Positions 1 to 5,736 of a stretch of 9,627 nucleotides of DNA are shown in pieces. The notes beneath the pieces were generated by a model. The model saw only the letters and a program-made list of their open reading frames with translations. It did not search any database and was not told the origin of the DNA. How positions within the stretch are numbered: position 1 is the first letter of the stretch; each line of letters begins with the position of its first letter. Position numbers and translations under genes: made by a program. Origin of the DNA: Balneolaceae bacterium SMO_bin1 (GTDB lineage: Bacteria; Bacteroidota; Rhodothermia; Balneolales; Balneolaceae); contig NNSL01000404.1 of the NCBI GenBank assembly GCA_003123965.1, positions 1-9,627 of the forward strand. Reading direction: 5' to 3'.

Positions 1-665
1 ATTGGATTGTACCCCTTCCCGAAGGACTTTCACTACGGGAAAGCATGATGCTGGGTACCGCCGGCTTTACGGCCGCCTATGGCGTCCATCATTTAATTGA
101 AAACGGCATTGAACCCTCGAGTGGACCGATTCTGGTAACGGGGGCTACAGGTGGCGTAGGCAGCCTGGCCGTGGCTATTTTAGATATAAACGGCTTTAAT
201 GTTGTAGCTGCTACGGGAAAAATAGATCGAACAAGTTACTTGGAGGAACTCGGCGCCAATGAAGTTATTAACCGGGATGAGCTTAGCGATGATTCAGACC
301 GACCGCTGCTCTCAAGCCGCTGGGCCGGGGCTGTTGATGCGGTGGGTGGCGCCATGCTGGATGTTATCATCCGCCAAACTCAACATAATGGCACCGTGGC
401 ATGCTGTGGTAATATTCTCGGCGGCGAACTCAACACAAGCATCTATCCATTTATCTTACGCGGCATAAACCTTCAAGGCATTGATTCAGGCATTTGCCTT
501 ATGCCCATGCGCAAAAAAATATGGCATCACCTGGCCACCGACTGGAAGCCCCAAAATCTTGAACGTATTTGCCGGGAATGCAGCCTAGACGAACTAAATG
601 CTGAAATTGATAAAATTTTAGAAGGGGGACAAGTAGGGAAAGTGCTTGTAAATCTAAAAAAGTGA
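1..665 (+). CDS. acuI: AcuI/YhdH-family NADPH-dependent acryloyl-CoA reductase, C-terminal part
   Basis: A zinc-independent medium-chain dehydrogenase/reductase. Family members reduce acryloyl-CoA to propionyl-CoA with NADPH in the cytoplasm, clearing a toxic intermediate. The reading frame is already open at base 3 (WIVPLPEGLSLRES...), so the gene begins upstream and roughly the N-terminal 110 residues of a usual protein of about 330 are missing. Visible family marks, in order: GTAGFTAAYGV, the start of the nucleotide-binding domain; the Rossmann loop VTGATGGVGS; ATGKID after the second strand, where NADPH-using members have a small and a basic residue; the WAGAVDAVGG segment; and PFILRGINLQGIDS, very close to E. 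coli YhdH as I remember it. It ends in TGA, 15 bases from the end of the convergent response regulator. The physiological substrate could be another enoyl-CoA or quinone, but the YhdH/AcuI subfamily is clear. Confidence 0.88.
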   Translation, partial: WIVPLPEGLSLRESMMLGTAGFTAAYGVHHLIENGIEPSSGPILVTGATGGVGSLAVAILDINGFNVVAATGKIDRTSYLEELGANEVINRDELSDDSDRPLLSSRWAGAVDAVGGAMLDVIIRQTQHNGTVACCGNILGGELNTSIYPFILRGINLQGIDSGICLMPMRKKIWHHLATDWKPQNLERICRECSLDELNAEIDKILEGGQVGKVLVNLKK

Positions 666-680
666 ACGTGCTGAAAGCTT

Positions 681-1055
681 TTAGCTCGCCTTGTGTAAAA
701 TAGCTCTCTCAATGGTGTCCCGAAGCTCGTTGCGGCTAATGGGCTTGGTTAAAAATCCAACAGGCTGCACCGCTTTTGCTTTTTGATGATACTCGGGATC
801 GTCGCTTCCGGAAAGATAAATGACAGGAACCGTAGAATCTTTACGTATTTCCTTCATAGTATCAATGCCGTTTAGCTCACCTTGCAGAAAAATATCCATT
901 ACAATTAAATCCGGATTTTGTGTACGCGCAGCAGTGATAGCCTCTTGCCCGGTTTTTACCGAATCAAGAACAGGATAACCCAAGTATTCAATCATGCGTT
1001 TTTCGATGATTGAAAGCAGGGCATCATCTTCTACTATGAGTACACCATTTTCCAT
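681..1055 (-). CDS. Single-domain response regulator (CheY-like receiver)
   Basis: A stand-alone receiver domain of 124 residues with no output domain, so it probably acts by protein-protein contact or as a phosphorelay intermediate in the cytoplasm. All the catalytic marks are present: the acidic pair in VEDD (E9-D10-D11), the phospho-acceptor D54 in LIVMDIFL, the switch Ser S82 in IYLSG, and K104 in GFLTKP. The GFLTKPI ending resembles receivers found with PAS-containing hybrid kinases, but no kinase lies in the window, so this is an orphan by position. The ATG start fits the length of the fold exactly. Its leader has no Shine-Dalgarno sequence (A/T-rich, ending ATTCCCAAA). It is convergent with the reductase gene and reads in the same direction as tRNA-Phe and recJ. 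Partner and output cannot be told from sequence. Confidence 0.9.
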   Translation of the reverse strand: MENGVLIVEDDALLSIIEKRMIEYLGYPVLDSVKTGQEAITAARTQNPDLIVMDIFLQGELNGIDTMKEIRKDSTVPVIYLSGSDDPEYHQKAKAVQPVGFLTKPISRNELRDTIERAILHKAS

Positions 1056-1072
1056 TTTGGGAATTTAATCGC

Positions 1073-1124
1073 TTAGAAAGCAAGTAGTTGTATACAAAGG
1101 ATTACAAATGTTAACGCTTTCTAA
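1073..1124. repeat. Inverted repeat upstream of the response regulator
   Basis: TTAGAAAGC at 1073-1081 and its exact reverse complement GCTTTCTAA at 1116-1124 flank a 34-base A/T-rich spacer. They lie 18-69 bases upstream of the response regulator start, where its promoter should be. A nine-base match at this spacing is not rare by chance in a window this size, so a regulatory role is only a possibility. The rest of the stretch from 1056 to 1189 shows no gene and no exact TAnnTTTG promoter element on the minus strand. Confidence 0.3.
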
Positions 1125-1189
1125 TATATATAAAAAATTAAACTTTAAGAGAGTGGAACTATAAACTAATGGAAGGCAAATAATAAAAG

Positions 1190-1262
1190 TGGGACCGGGC
1201 GGAATCGAACCGCCGACACCGCGATTTTCAGTCGCGTGCTCTACCGACTGAGCTACAGTCCC
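1190..1262 (-). tRNA. tRNA-Phe, anticodon GAA
   Basis: Read on the minus strand, the 73 bases fold into a complete cloverleaf. The acceptor stem is GGGACTG/CGGTCCC with one U-G pair, the D-stem GCTC/GAGC, the anticodon stem CGCGA/TCGCG around loop CTGAAAA, a five-base variable loop GTGTC, and the T-stem GGCGG/CCGCC around TTCGATT. The anticodon GAA is at 1227-1229 and reads UUU and UUC. The discriminator base is A, as expected for Phe. The bases that follow are CTT, so the CCA end is not encoded and must be added by CCA-adding enzyme. A T-rich tract (CTTTTATTATTT) follows and may serve as a simple terminator. It is a solitary tRNA gene with its own promoter upstream. Confidence 0.97.
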
Positions 1263-1282
1263 GTTCTTCAGCTAAGAGTTCG

Positions 1283-1313
1283 CAAATATAAGGGCTTTTC
1301 AACTTTATGCAAA
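1283..1313 (-). promoter_or_regulatory. Bacteroidota-type promoter for tRNA-Phe
   Basis: On the minus strand, TTTG (complement of 1310-1313) is followed by exactly 19 bases and then TATATTTG (complement of 1283-1290). This matches the known Bacteroidota consensus of a -33 TTTG and a -7 TAnnTTTG in every fixed position. Transcription would start near 1276, giving a leader of roughly 14 bases before the mature 5' end at 1262, a sensible distance for a tRNA gene. The promoter sits just downstream of the recJ stop codon, so the tRNA need not depend on recJ readthrough. Confidence 0.75.
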
Positions 1314-1330
1314 GAAACACATCGAAAATT

Positions 1331-3049
1331 TTATGAGTTCTCACTAAAATGAATATCGCGCAATTTCAGTTGAAGGTTGCGGTTTCCATTCCAGTAATTT
1401 TCTTCCAGGTTGTAGGCAATTTGCATTGATTCATCATCAGCGTTGCGGATCAACGGCAAATATTCATGCATATTAAAACCAATGGTATCAAATGCGCCGC
1501 TGCCGTTTTGGGCTACTTTCATTTTTAAATGTCCCTTACCAACAATAGTTGGCACACCTACTACGTGCACGCCTTTACTCACAAAAATGGGGCGCAAATT
1601 TCCGGGGCCAAAGGGTTCGAACTGGCTGAGCAGCTTCCAGAATTTCATGTCAATCTTGCTCAGATCAAGTTCGCAATCAATAGACAAATCTGGTTTAAAA
1701 TCTTCTTCGGTGAGGGCTTCCGAGGCAATATTATCGAGACGGCTACGAAACTCTTCCAGGTTTTCTGGTTTGATGGTCAACCCCGCGGCAAACTCATGCC
1801 CACCAAACTGTTCCAACAGATCCTCACACTCTTTTATGGCATCGTAAATATTAAAACCTTTGATGCTACGCGCCGATCCCTTTAACATGCCATTAACCGT
1901 ACTAAGCATAATTGTGGGACGCGAATAGGTATCCACCATGCGTGAGGCCACAATCCCAATCACCCCAAGGTGCCAGTCGGCATCATGCAGCACCATAAAC
2001 GAAGTTTTATCAAGATTATATTCGTTATCTACTTTAAGCAGCGCCTCTTCCATGGTTTGGCTGTCTTCGTCGCGCCGCTTTATGTTAATAGACTCCAGCT
2101 GATGCGCGTGGGCGTTGGCATCGGCGGCCGTCTCAGCAATGAGCAGCTGCACGGCTTTGCTGGCATCGCCCATGCGTCCGGCGGCGTTAATTCGCGGGCC
2201 GATTGAAAACACAATATTCGAAGTTTTGATAGTACCCGGCTGCAGGTTGATCAGGTCCAGCAGTGCCTTAATACCGGGGCGGGGCTCGGCGTTAATTTTC
2301 TTAAGCCCTTCGCGCATTAAAATGCGGTTTTCGTCCACAATCGGCACGATGTCGGAAGCCGTGGAAATAGCTACTAGATCCAATAATTTAAGCGGCATTT
2401 GCCTGGAAAGCCCCAGAACATTGGTAACTCCTTGAACCAGCTTAAAAGCCACTCCCGCTCCCGAAAGGCCGTCGAAAGGATAATTGCAATCTTTGCGCTT
2501 GGGATCGAGTATGGCGGTGGCATCGGGCAGTTCATCACCCGTATTGTGGTGATCACAGATGATGAGATCAATGCCGTGTTCACGTGCAACACGGGCTTCT
2601 TCAACAGCGGTAATGCCGCAGTCTACCGATACTATCAGGTCAACATTGGTATCAATAGCATGCTGCATGCCGGCTTCGTTAATGCCGTAGCCCTCTTTGA
2701 AGCGGTGAGGAATGTAGTATTCAACATTAACGCCAAAATCTTTCAGAAAAAGATATACAAGTGATGTGGCAGTAGTGCCGTCTACGTCATAGTCGCCGTA
2801 AATGAGAATTTTTTGCCGCTGCCTTATTGCTACGGCCAGCCGCTCGGCCGCTTTATCCATGTCCTTCATCAGAAATGGATCATGCAGCTGCTTTATGGAT
2901 GGTCTAAAAAAGGCCTTGGCCTTATCAAAGCTATGAACGTTGCGCAATACAAGCAGGCGCGCAATTTTTTCTGAAACGCCCAGCTGCTGCTGCAGTTCAG
3001 ATATAGCCTCCTCCTGTTCCGGTTTTGCATAAACCCATCGGAAAGACAT
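1331..3049 (-). CDS. recJ: Single-stranded-DNA-specific exonuclease RecJ
   Basis: A 5'-to-3' exonuclease on single-stranded DNA, working in the cytoplasm in recombination repair, base excision and mismatch repair. At 572 residues it is full length for the family (about 560-580). The DHH phosphoesterase core is intact: DYDVDG at 86-91, SVDCG at 141-145, DHH at 166-168, ASDIVP at 231-236 and GPRINAAGRMGDA at 284-296. These carry the Asp and His ligands for the two metal ions. The DHHA1 domain follows, with GSARSI at 391-396 and FGGHEFAAG at 415-423, and then the OB-fold region opened by FEPFGPGN at 477-484. The ATG is the first possible start, because an in-frame TAA lies a few codons upstream. 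It has no Shine-Dalgarno sequence. It is divergent from leucine dehydrogenase and appears to be transcribed alone. Confidence 0.97.
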   Translation of the reverse strand: MSFRWVYAKPEQEEAISELQQQLGVSEKIARLLVLRNVHSFDKAKAFFRPSIKQLHDPFLMKDMDKAAERLAVAIRQRQKILIYGDYDVDGTTATSLVYLFLKDFGVNVEYYIPHRFKEGYGINEAGMQHAIDTNVDLIVSVDCGITAVEEARVAREHGIDLIICDHHNTGDELPDATAILDPKRKDCNYPFDGLSGAGVAFKLVQGVTNVLGLSRQMPLKLLDLVAISTASDIVPIVDENRILMREGLKKINAEPRPGIKALLDLINLQPGTIKTSNIVFSIGPRINAAGRMGDASKAVQLLIAETAADANAHAHQLESINIKRRDEDSQTMEEALLKVDNEYNLDKTSFMVLHDADWHLGVIGIVASRMVDTYSRPTIMLSTVNGMLKGSARSIKGFNIYDAIKECEDLLEQFGGHEFAAGLTIKPENLEEFRSRLDNIASEALTEEDFKPDLSIDCELDLSKIDMKFWKLLSQFEPFGPGNLRPIFVSKGVHVVGVPTIVGKGHLKMKVAQNGSGAFDTIGFNMHEYLPLIRNADDESMQIAYNLEENYWNGNRNLQLKLRDIHFSENS

Positions 3050-3145
3050 AGTGATTTATATTTTGTTTGTTTTTTCATAAGGAGGCTGAGACCTGTCCGG
3101 CGCTCATCCACGGATGGTGATTTTGCTACAACTATTAAAATACAA

Positions 3146-3175
3146 TTTCACAGTTAAAAATCAGCCTTATTTTTG
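3146..3175 (+). promoter_or_regulatory. Possible promoter for leucine dehydrogenase
   Basis: TATTTTTG at 3168-3175 fits the -7 consensus TAnnTTTG exactly. The -33 position has TTTC at 3146-3149, one base off TTTG, with an 18-base spacer. Transcription from here would leave a 5' leader of about 225 bases, which is long, so a nearer promoter with a poorer match is equally possible. Confidence 0.3.
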
Positions 3176-3353
3176 CTCATTTTATACAAATAACGCAGCG
3201 AAACTAATTAAAGCCCCGCACTACTAAATTTCCTGCTTTTTCTATATCTTCACAGGGCTATGGGTAAATTATTATTGCCGGCCCCAATGCGTTTTAGTCA
3301 TAATTATTGATCTACAAAACCCACAGCTTGCAAACGAATGAAGGCCCGCCCTC

Positions 3354-3375
3354 AATAATTCTGCCCCGAATTATT
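3354..3375. repeat. Perfect inverted repeat upstream of leucine dehydrogenase (possible operator)
   Basis: AATAATTC (3354-3361) and GAATTATT (3368-3375) are exact reverse complements around the six-base spacer TGCCCC, ending 34 bases before the ATG. The dyad could be a site for a dimeric regulator or a small hairpin in the leader. Part of it repeats farther up as TAATTATTGA at 3301-3310, the reverse complement of nine of the bases TCAATAATT at 3352-3360. A/T-richness makes chance matches likelier, so function is inferred only from position and symmetry. Confidence 0.4.
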
Positions 3376-3409
3376 CCATAAACGACTTAACGAATTAATT
3401 ACGGTTACT

Positions 3410-4579
3410 ATGCAATCAACCACTATTGAAGCTTCTGAAGCGAACAAAATTGACGATCAGTTTCCCATCTTCAGCCAGTTGCAATCGTACGAGCACGAAC
3501 AAATTGTTATCTGCTCCGAGCCTACCATTGGCCTTAAAGCCATTATTGCGATCCATGATACCACGCTGGGTCCGGCCCTTGGCGGCACCCGCATGTGGAA
3601 CTACGAAAACGAACAGGCGGCCCTGCGCGATGTGCTTCGCCTTTCCCGCGGCATGACCTACAAAGCAGCGATATCCGGGTTGAACCTCGGGGGCGGAAAA
3701 GCCGTGATCATAGGAGATCCGCGTGAAGATAAAAATGAGCAGCTGTTTCGTGCTTTTGGCCGATATGTGGACAGTCTCGGCGGTCGCTACATTACTGCCG
3801 AAGATGTAGGCATTAACGTAAATGACATGGAGTGGGTAAACATGGAAACAAAGTATGTAACCGGAACGCCCAAAGCTACCGGCGGCAGCGGGGACCCTTC
3901 TCCGGTAACAGCCTACGGCGTGTATATGGGCATGAAAGCCTCCGCAAAGAAAGCTTATGGCAGTGATTCACTGGCGGGCAAAAGCATTGCTATTCAGGGA
4001 GCCGGCCACGTAAGCTCCTATCTGGCGCAGCTGCTGGCCAAGGAAAATGCAGACCTTTATATCTGTGACATATATAATGAAAAGGCCGACGCTGTAGCAC
4101 AAGAAACCGGCGCAGAAGTAGTGGATCCAGACGATATTTACGGGCTGGATGTCGATATTTTTAGCCCTTGTGCATTGGGCGGCGTGGTAAACGACGACAC
4201 CATCCCTCAATTTAAGTGTGATATTATTGCGGGTGGCGCAAACAATGTGCTCGACGAGGAAGAAAAACACGGCCACATTCTGCTTGATGAAGGCATCATC
4301 TACGCTCCGGATTATGTAATTAACGCCGGTGGACTTATCAATGTAGCCAGCGAGCTTGAGGGCTACAACGAGGAGCGCGCTCATGATAAGGCATCACGCA
4401 TCTATGATACCATTCTGGATATTCTCAACTATTCAGAAGACAACGAAATGCCAACGTATGCGGCATCAAATATTCTTGCTGAAAAACGCATAGAGAATGT
4501 TGGAAGTATTCAGAAAATTTACAGCTCACGCAGCCAGTTTTCTGGTCACATTGGAGATATGTATAAAGCAAAAAAGTAG
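3410..4579 (+). CDS. Leucine dehydrogenase (Glu/Leu/Phe/Val dehydrogenase family)
   Basis: Cytoplasmic NAD-dependent oxidative deamination of leucine, valine and isoleucine to their 2-keto acids, the first step of branched-chain amino acid breakdown and the reverse route for making them. Residues 41-63 ([10 protein letters not shown]...GGTRMW) look nearly identical to Bacillus leucine dehydrogenase as I recall it. The catalytic lysines are K85 (GMTYKAA) and K97 (NLGGGKAV), 12 apart as in the family; D132 (TAEDVG) and N278 (GGANN) are also in place. The NAD-binding Rossmann domain starts at [10 protein letters not shown] (195-204) and ends its second strand with D220, which favours NAD over NADP. 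The signature [15 protein letters not shown] at 298-312 has Leu at 309 where I recall Val lining the side-chain pocket. The N-terminus is about 17 residues longer than in Bacillus; no other ATG precedes the conserved core. There is no Shine-Dalgarno sequence, and a strong terminator follows. Confidence 0.93.
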   Translation: MQSTTIEASEANKIDDQFPIFSQLQSYEHEQIVICSEPTIGLKAIIAIHDTTLGPALGGTRMWNYENEQAALRDVLRLSRGMTYKAAISGLNLGGGKAVIIGDPREDKNEQLFRAFGRYVDSLGGRYITAEDVGINVNDMEWVNMETKYVTGTPKATGGSGDPSPVTAYGVYMGMKASAKKAYGSDSLAGKSIAIQGAGHVSSYLAQLLAKENADLYICDIYNEKADAVAQETGAEVVDPDDIYGLDVDIFSPCALGGVVNDDTIPQFKCDIIAGGANNVLDEEEKHGHILLDEGIIYAPDYVINAGGLINVASELEGYNEERAHDKASRIYDTILDILNYSEDNEMPTYAASNILAEKRIENVGSIQKIYSSRSQFSGHIGDMYKAKK

Positions 4580-4596
4580 AGCCTGAATCCGGTTTT

Positions 4597-4632
4597 AAAA
4601 AAGGCGGCTCAAATTATTGAGGCGCCTTTTTT
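4597..4632 (+). terminator. Rho-independent terminator after leucine dehydrogenase
   Basis: Arms of 16 bases (4597-4612 and 4617-4632) pair around the loop ATTA with a single G-G mismatch (4607/4622). The core is GGCGGCTCAA/TTGAGGCGCC; the leading six A bases pair with the trailing six T bases. It begins 17 bases after the leucine dehydrogenase stop. The A and T tracts make it symmetrical enough to act in both directions, but no minus-strand gene reads into it. It should separate leucine dehydrogenase from hslO. Confidence 0.88.
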
Positions 4633-4672
4633 GTTGGTGCATGATTAACAACCCATAAACAGTAACTATTGT

Positions 4673-5575
4673 ATGCTTTCGAAAGAAAAGTTTAAGAACA
4701 AAGATCGCCTCATAAAAGGAATTAGTGAAGATGGTCACCTTAAGATATCGGTGGTGAAAGCAACCGATGCGATAAAGAAAGCCAAAAAGAATCATAACCT
4801 ATCATTGCTCAATACGGTGCTTTTGGGCCGAACCATGATCGGTTCGCTGCTGCTGGCGTCCGAGCTAAAGGGTGAAGAACGCATTCGCGTGCGGGCCGAA
4901 GGTGACGGACCATCAAAACTGCTGGTAGCAGAAGCTAACCGCGTGGGCGAAGTACGCGGCTATGCCCAGGTGCCCGACGCCCAACTTGATTATTCGGATG
5001 ATGCAAGCCTCGGCGATGGCATCGGCATTGGTGTGCTTACGGTTTCCAAAACGCTTTACAACGAGGCCGAGCCCCAGCACAGCTCCATTGAGTTGGTGAA
5101 GGGAAATATCACTGACGACCTCGCTTTTTATATGGTGCAGTCTGAGCAAGTGCCTTCTGCCGTGCTGCTCGATGTTGGTCTCGATGACGATGGAAATATC
5201 ACCGAAGCGGGCGGAGTATTGATTCAACGCCTGCCCGATGCGCCCGAAGACATTATTGATAAGCTGCAGGAAAAAATGAAAAACTTTGCATCGATTGATG
5301 AGCTGCTTGCCCAGGGCGATTACATCGATGATATCATGCAAAAAGCAATGAATCCCGTGGCTGTAAAAGAGCTCGATCGTCAGCCGGTTGATTTCTTCTG
5401 CCGATGCTCGCGAAAACGGTTCGTCAATGCTCTCTCAATGCTGGGATATGAAGATTTGAAAGAAATTAGCGATGAGGGACAAGAGCTGGTATGCCATTTT
5501 TGCAACGAGCACTATCAAATCACCAAACAGGAAATTGAGGATTTGCTGCAGGAGACAAAGGCGAAAATGAATTAG
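4673..5575 (+). CDS. hslO: Redox-regulated chaperone Hsp33
   Basis: A cytoplasmic holdase switched on by oxidation: under oxidants such as hypochlorite or peroxide plus heat it loses zinc, forms disulfides, partly unfolds and protects other proteins from aggregation without ATP. The 300-residue length is usual. The four zinc-binding cysteines are all present at the C-terminus: C243 and C245 in FFCRCS, and C274 and C277 in VCHFCNEHY, a CxC plus CxxC pair. The N-terminal substrate-binding domain shows LLGRTMIGSLLLASELKGEER at 50-70 (given only as landmarks: LLGR, LLAS, KGEER) and VRAEGDGP; a flexible linker with NPVAVKELD precedes the redox switch. An in-frame stop lies shortly upstream of the ATG. 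The start has no Shine-Dalgarno sequence. The terminator just upstream suggests its own promoter, though I see no exact consensus in the 40-base gap. Confidence 0.96.
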   Translation: MLSKEKFKNKDRLIKGISEDGHLKISVVKATDAIKKAKKNHNLSLLNTVLLGRTMIGSLLLASELKGEERIRVRAEGDGPSKLLVAEANRVGEVRGYAQVPDAQLDYSDDASLGDGIGIGVLTVSKTLYNEAEPQHSSIELVKGNITDDLAFYMVQSEQVPSAVLLDVGLDDDGNITEAGGVLIQRLPDAPEDIIDKLQEKMKNFASIDELLAQGDYIDDIMQKAMNPVAVKELDRQPVDFFCRCSRKRFVNALSMLGYEDLKEISDEGQELVCHFCNEHYQITKQEIEDLLQETKAKMN

Positions 5576-5642
5576 TTCGCGCATTGAGCGCTGTTCTATA
5601 TTTCTTGCTGTTAAAATCACAGCCATTTCGTACATTATCAGT

Positions 5643-5650
5643 TAGCTTTG
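5643..5650 (+). promoter_or_regulatory. Possible -7 promoter element for the M16 peptidase
   Basis: TAGCTTTG matches the Bacteroidota -7 consensus TAnnTTTG exactly, 86 bases before the M16 peptidase ATG. No TTTG is found 17-21 bases upstream, so only half of the promoter is recognisable. Its predicted start site, near 5657, would fall inside the inverted repeat that follows. Confidence 0.4.
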
Positions 5651-5651
5651 T

Positions 5652-5674
5652 GTACAACGCTTAAGCCGTTGTAC
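5652..5674. repeat. Perfect inverted repeat at the likely M16 peptidase start site (possible operator)
   Basis: GTACAACG (5652-5659) and CGTTGTAC (5667-5674) are exact reverse complements around a seven-base spacer, CTTAAGC. The dyad begins two bases after the TAGCTTTG element, so a dimeric repressor bound here would cover the start of transcription. As RNA it would be an eight-pair hairpin, but no T tract follows, so a terminator for hslO is unlikely. The rest of the 161-base gap (5576-5736) holds nothing else recognised. Confidence 0.4.
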
Positions 5675-5736
5675 CTTCGCTTGATACCAACATTACTACA
5701 TCTCAGAGATACCATTCCTACTAATAAAATCGCCAC

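Larger units (their letters stand above)
3050..3409. other. Divergent intergenic region between recJ and leucine dehydrogenase
   Basis: These 360 bases hold no credible gene. They must contain the promoters of both flanking genes. Visible in it are a TATTTTTG at 3168-3175 (+), a small palindrome CATCC-AC-GGATG at 3105-3116, and the heptamer AATTATT in four places on either strand: 3267-3273, 3302-3308, 3354-3360 (reverse) and 3369-3375. The last two form a perfect inverted repeat. I found no exact TAnnTTTG on the minus strand for recJ. No riboswitch or tRNA fold was recognised. Confidence 0.7.

Noticed and set aside
670..685. Palindrome GCTGAAAGCTTTTAGC between the convergent reductase and response regulator genes as a bidirectional terminator.
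   Set aside because: The stem would be only about six pairs with a G-T pair and a four-base loop, with no T tract on either side; it also overlaps the response regulator stop codon.
2893..3111. Minus-strand frame of 72 codons overlapping the recJ start.
   Set aside because: It is in a different frame from recJ, whose N-terminal sequence is family-like, and its residues show no recognisable motif.
3260..3310. Short frame of 16 codons (MGKLLLPAPMRFSHNY) upstream of leucine dehydrogenase, as a possible leader peptide.
   Set aside because: No start signal, no run of Leu, Val or Ile codons beyond three leucines, and no attenuator hairpin pair after it; this length is expected by chance.
5579..5591. 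GCGC-ATTGA-GCGC hairpin just after hslO as a terminator.
   Set aside because: Four pairs only and no following T run.
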